Shown: in pieces, positions 58,659 through 64,000 of the stretch
Position numbering within the stretch: the first letter of the stretch is position 1
How the letters are laid out: the number at the start of each line of letters is the position of its first letter
Assembly: GCF_000745175.1 (NCBI RefSeq)
Contig: NZ_JQNI01000002.1
Location: 1,618,501 to 1,682,500, forward strand
Reading direction: 5' to 3'
Source: Deinococcus sp. YIM 77859
GTDB taxonomy: Bacteria; Deinococcota; Deinococci; Deinococcales; Deinococcaceae
DNA: 64,000 nucleotides
The notes under the pieces: generated by a model
Told to the model about the DNA's origin: nothing
Seen by the model: the letters and a program-made list of their open reading frames with translations, nothing else
Databases searched by the model: none
Translations under genes and position numbers: made by a program

Positions 58659-60683
58659 TTGAAGCTCAACCATTTTCCCCTGAACCCTGATCTGCCGCTC
58701 TACATCACGGAATATGCTCACCGCAACCCCCGCGCCCTGCTGGGCTTTGTGCGCGGGCAGGGCTTTTGGGCTCAGCAGGTGGGCGAACAGGTTCAGGTGT
58801 ATCACGGCCGACCTCAGCCCACGTTTCGCGGCGTCCAAGTCATTTCGCACACGCGGCTTGACCCCGACCACCCGGCTTTCGACCAAGGGGTGTTGTCGCT
58901 GATTCGGCAGGCGCTTGTGCGAGCGGGATATGTGCTGACGTACCGGGAACGAATGGCCATCCATCCAAGGCTAGAACGGGTGGTCCTGCGCCCGCCCGAC
59001 CGCCACCCGGCAGAACTCACTGTCCACGCCCATCTCCGTTGGGAATGGGAGCTGGAACGGCATTCCGGACAACGCTGGCTGGTGCTGCGGCCGGGGCGCC
59101 GTCATCTGTCTGCGCTGCCCTGGCCAGCCGAGGCGGTCCAGATGTGGAGCGCAGCCTTGCCCGCCACCTGCCAAAAGCTTCATGCTCTGTGTCTCGACCG
59201 AGGCCAGCAGATGGCGCTTTTGCGCCAAGAGGACGGCTGGCACTTTGCCAACCCCGGAGCGGCGACCCAGGGCCGCTGGCATCTTAGCTTTTCTCCACAA
59301 GCGCTGCATGAGCTGGGCCTGGCCCAGGCCGCCCACCACGCCGCCGCGTTCCGCTGGGACGAGGTGCAGCGGCTCGTGCAGCTCACAGACCTCTGGAAAC
59401 CCTTTGTGACCTCACTGGAACCGCTGGAGGTGGCTGCGCCCATCATTGCGGGGAAGAGGCTGCGCTTTGGGCGTGGCCTGGGGCGTGACGTGACCGAGGT
59501 TCACAAGCGGGGAATTCTGGAACCGCCGCCCCTTCCCGTCCGACTGGCGGTGGTTTCACCCCACCTTCCCGATGAGCACGCCAACGCCCAACTGCGGCGC
59601 GAGCTGCTGGCCCACCTGCTGCCACGTCACCAGGTGCTGCGTTCTGCTGAATCGCGGCAGGGGCTCCACGAACACCTGCGGCGTCAGGACCAGGACGACA
59701 CCCTGTATACCTTTTGGAGTGGCGGCGAGTACCGTAAACTGGGCCTCCCGCCTTTTGATCTGGCGCGGGGCCTTCACACCTACGATCCCGCCAGCGGTCA
59801 GCTGCAGCAGCCCGCCGCACTGGCACCCGCACCCGCGCAGGCCACCCAAGCTGGCCGCCAACTGATCGCGCTGGTGGTCCTGCCCGACGACCTCACCCGC
59901 AGCGTGCGCGACACCCTGTTTCAGCAGCTCCAGCAGCTTGGTCTCCGGTGCCTTTTTTCCGTAAGCCGCACACTCCTCCACCGGCCGCGCACCGAGTACA
60001 TGGCCTGGGTCAATATGGCGGTCAAGCTGGCGCGCACCGCCGGCGCGGTGCCCTGGGATCTGGCCGACCTCCCGGGCGTCACCGAGCAGACTTTCTTTGT
60101 GGGGGTGGATTTGGGGCACGATCACACCCACCAACAGAGCCTGCCCGCCTTTACCCTCCACGACCACCGGGGCCGACCCCTGCAGAGCTGGACTCCGCCT
60201 CGCCGCACCAACAACGAACGGCTCAGCCTGGCGGAGCTGAAAAAAGGGTTGCACCGCCTGTTGGCCCGCCGCTCAGTGGATCAGGTGATCGTGCACCGCG
60301 ACGGCCGCTTTTTGGCGGGTGAGGTGGATGATTTCACCCTTGCGCTGCACGACCTGGGCATTCCCCAGTTTTCGCTGCTGGCCATCAAGAAAAGCAACCA
60401 CAGTGTGGCCGTGCAGGCAGAAGAGGGCAGCGTATTGTCTCTGGATGAGCGGCGCTGCCTGCTGGTCACCAACACCCAGGCGGCCCTGCCCCGACCCACG
60501 GAGCTTGAGCTTGTTCACAGTGACCGCCTCAGCCTAGCGACACTCACCGAGCAGGTGTTTTGGCTCACCCGCGTGTTTATGAATAACGCCCAGCACGCCG
60601 GAAGTGACCCGGCCACCATCGAGTGGGCCAATGGAATCGCGCGCACAGGGCAGCGCGTGCCCCTCGCCGGTTGGAGGCTCTGA
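58659..60683 (+). CDS. ago: Prokaryotic Argonaute (long type, predicted catalytically active)
   Basis: 674-residue Argonaute, a guide-nucleic-acid-dependent nuclease. Expected order N, L1, PAZ, L2, MID, PIWI. MID ends with MAVKLARTAGAVPW (K456 region), matching the family's 5'-guide-binding motif. The PIWI tetrad is D484 (FVGVDLGHDH), E520 (RTNNERLSLAE), D548 (VIVHRDGRF) and D650 (AGSDPATIEWANGIA), with spacing close to Thermus thermophilus Argonaute. The protein ends in Leu-like WRL. TTG 58659 is the only usable start: GAAGGA lies 6 bases upstream, while an upstream ATG soon reaches a stop. Codon use fits the neighbours. It is followed after 290 bp by a giant helicase gene in the same direction. 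Confidence 0.93.
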   Translation: MKLNHFPLNPDLPLYITEYAHRNPRALLGFVRGQGFWAQQVGEQVQVYHGRPQPTFRGVQVISHTRLDPDHPAFDQGVLSLIRQALVRAGYVLTYRERMAIHPRLERVVLRPPDRHPAELTVHAHLRWEWELERHSGQRWLVLRPGRRHLSALPWPAEAVQMWSAALPATCQKLHALCLDRGQQMALLRQEDGWHFANPGAATQGRWHLSFSPQALHELGLAQAAHHAAAFRWDEVQRLVQLTDLWKPFVTSLEPLEVAAPIIAGKRLRFGRGLGRDVTEVHKRGILEPPPLPVRLAVVSPHLPDEHANAQLRRELLAHLLPRHQVLRSAESRQGLHEHLRRQDQDDTLYTFWSGGEYRKLGLPPFDLARGLHTYDPASGQLQQPAALAPAPAQATQAGRQLIALVVLPDDLTRSVRDTLFQQLQQLGLRCLFSVSRTLLHRPRTEYMAWVNMAVKLARTAGAVPWDLADLPGVTEQTFFVGVDLGHDHTHQQSLPAFTLHDHRGRPLQSWTPPRRTNNERLSLAELKKGLHRLLARRSVDQVIVHRDGRFLAGEVDDFTLALHDLGIPQFSLLAIKKSNHSVAVQAEEGSVLSLDERRCLLVTNTQAALPRPTELELVHSDRLSLATLTEQVFWLTRVFMNNAQHAGSDPATIEWANGIARTGQRVPLAGWRL

Positions 60684-60737
60684 AGCCCAAGCCGGGACCC
60701 ACCCCCCATGGGGTCTGGCATCCAAGCAAGTTGGGCT
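60684..60737 (+). repeat. Interrupted inverted repeat after the Argonaute gene
   Basis: AGCCCAA (60684-60690) pairs with TTGGGCT (60731-60737). Inside them GACCC (60696-60700) pairs with GGGTC (60711-60715), flanked by GCC and GGC. It could be the 3' end of the Argonaute mRNA but has no T tract. The rest of the gap (60738-60973) holds no gene I can support; GGAAGGAAG at 60957-60965 and CAGGAA just before GTG 60974 are probable ribosome sites. Confidence 0.45.
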
Positions 60738-60973
60738 GAGCGCGGTGCAGAGCCGGTCACCGTCTGCGGCGCTGGAGAGGCGCTCCTTTTCCAGGCCAGA
60801 AAAGGCTTTCTCGCCCTTCTCCGGCAGCGGCGACCGGAGGAGGCGCGAGCCGTTCGGGTGACGGGGAACGTAGGCCGCCCGCGTCTTTGAGCCAAAAGCG
60901 TCTGCCGAATGCGCTATGTAGAGGTTACCGTTGGGCTCATTCCCCCTCAGCACACAGGAAGGAAGCGCAGGAA

Positions 60974-64000
<3,027 letters not shown>

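Overview
This window reads as chromosomal DNA of a Deinococcus species. I infer that from the very high G+C content, an RNase II of the Deinococcus short type, a glutaminyl-tRNA synthetase with a C-terminal GatB/YqeY-like tail, a winged-helix response regulator like the Deinococcus DrRRA regulator, and about 25 genes whose start codon lies only 5-8 bases after a TAnnnT -10 box (leaderless transcripts, known to be abundant in Deinococcus). The species cannot be named from sequence alone. Gene density is high, most neighbours overlap by 4 bases, and most content is core metabolism.

Layout. 1-4.9 kb: partial membrane-type gene, xseB, a flavin reductase, a three-gene envelope-stress-like cluster (DUF2089, unknown, DUF4097-like) and RNase II. 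4.9-8.1 kb: agmatine-to-putrescine operon (aguA, a tandem GNAT acetyltransferase, aguB). 8.1-12 kb: truA, a LysM/M23 peptidase, surE, a single-domain response regulator and a thioesterase. 12.2-16.8 kb: livJHMGF branched-chain amino acid importer with a strong terminator after livJ. 16.8-17.2 kb: guanidine-III riboswitch and a SugE/Gdx exporter. 17.3-23.6 kb: fructose PTS regulon (DeoR-type repressor, divergent EIIA-HPr-EI fusion, fruK, fruA). 23.6-27.4 kb: an amine oxidase gene broken by an 8-bp tandem duplication, accDA and a LapA-like membrane protein. 27.4-29.0 kb: a TnpB-only IS200/IS605-type element abutting a PAS/GAF histidine kinase. 31.5-41 kb: pyrimidine-nucleoside phosphorylase, ftsH, a TPR gene frameshifted at a C7 tract, a lipoprotein, an amino-acid-binding protein, glnS and a GNAT. 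41-44 kb: an uncharacterised gene, then an HtrA-like protease and small membrane protein divergent from a LexA-like self-cleaving regulator with a palindromic operator. 44-57.7 kb: rpsO, tRNA-Thr(CGT), rpoZ, a cation/proton antiporter, an AMIN amidase, AIM24, DUF418, GNAT, a phosphotransferase, a P1 peptidase, an OmpR-type regulator, an alpha/beta hydrolase lacking its nucleophile serine, and a sugar nucleotidyltransferase. 57.9-64 kb: an IclR regulator, a long prokaryotic Argonaute with an apparently intact DEDD tetrad, and the first 1009 residues of a very large SF2 helicase of the DUF1998-associated defence type, cut by the window edge.

The most promising candidate for an undescribed system is the Argonaute plus giant helicase pair at 58.6-64 kb. 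The second is the self-cleaving XRE-S24 regulator with its operator and the membrane-protein/protease operon at 41.7-44.1 kb. The guanidine riboswitch, the two indel-broken genes and the chimeric TnpB tail are directly visible in the sequence. Functional names come from motif recognition without database searches.
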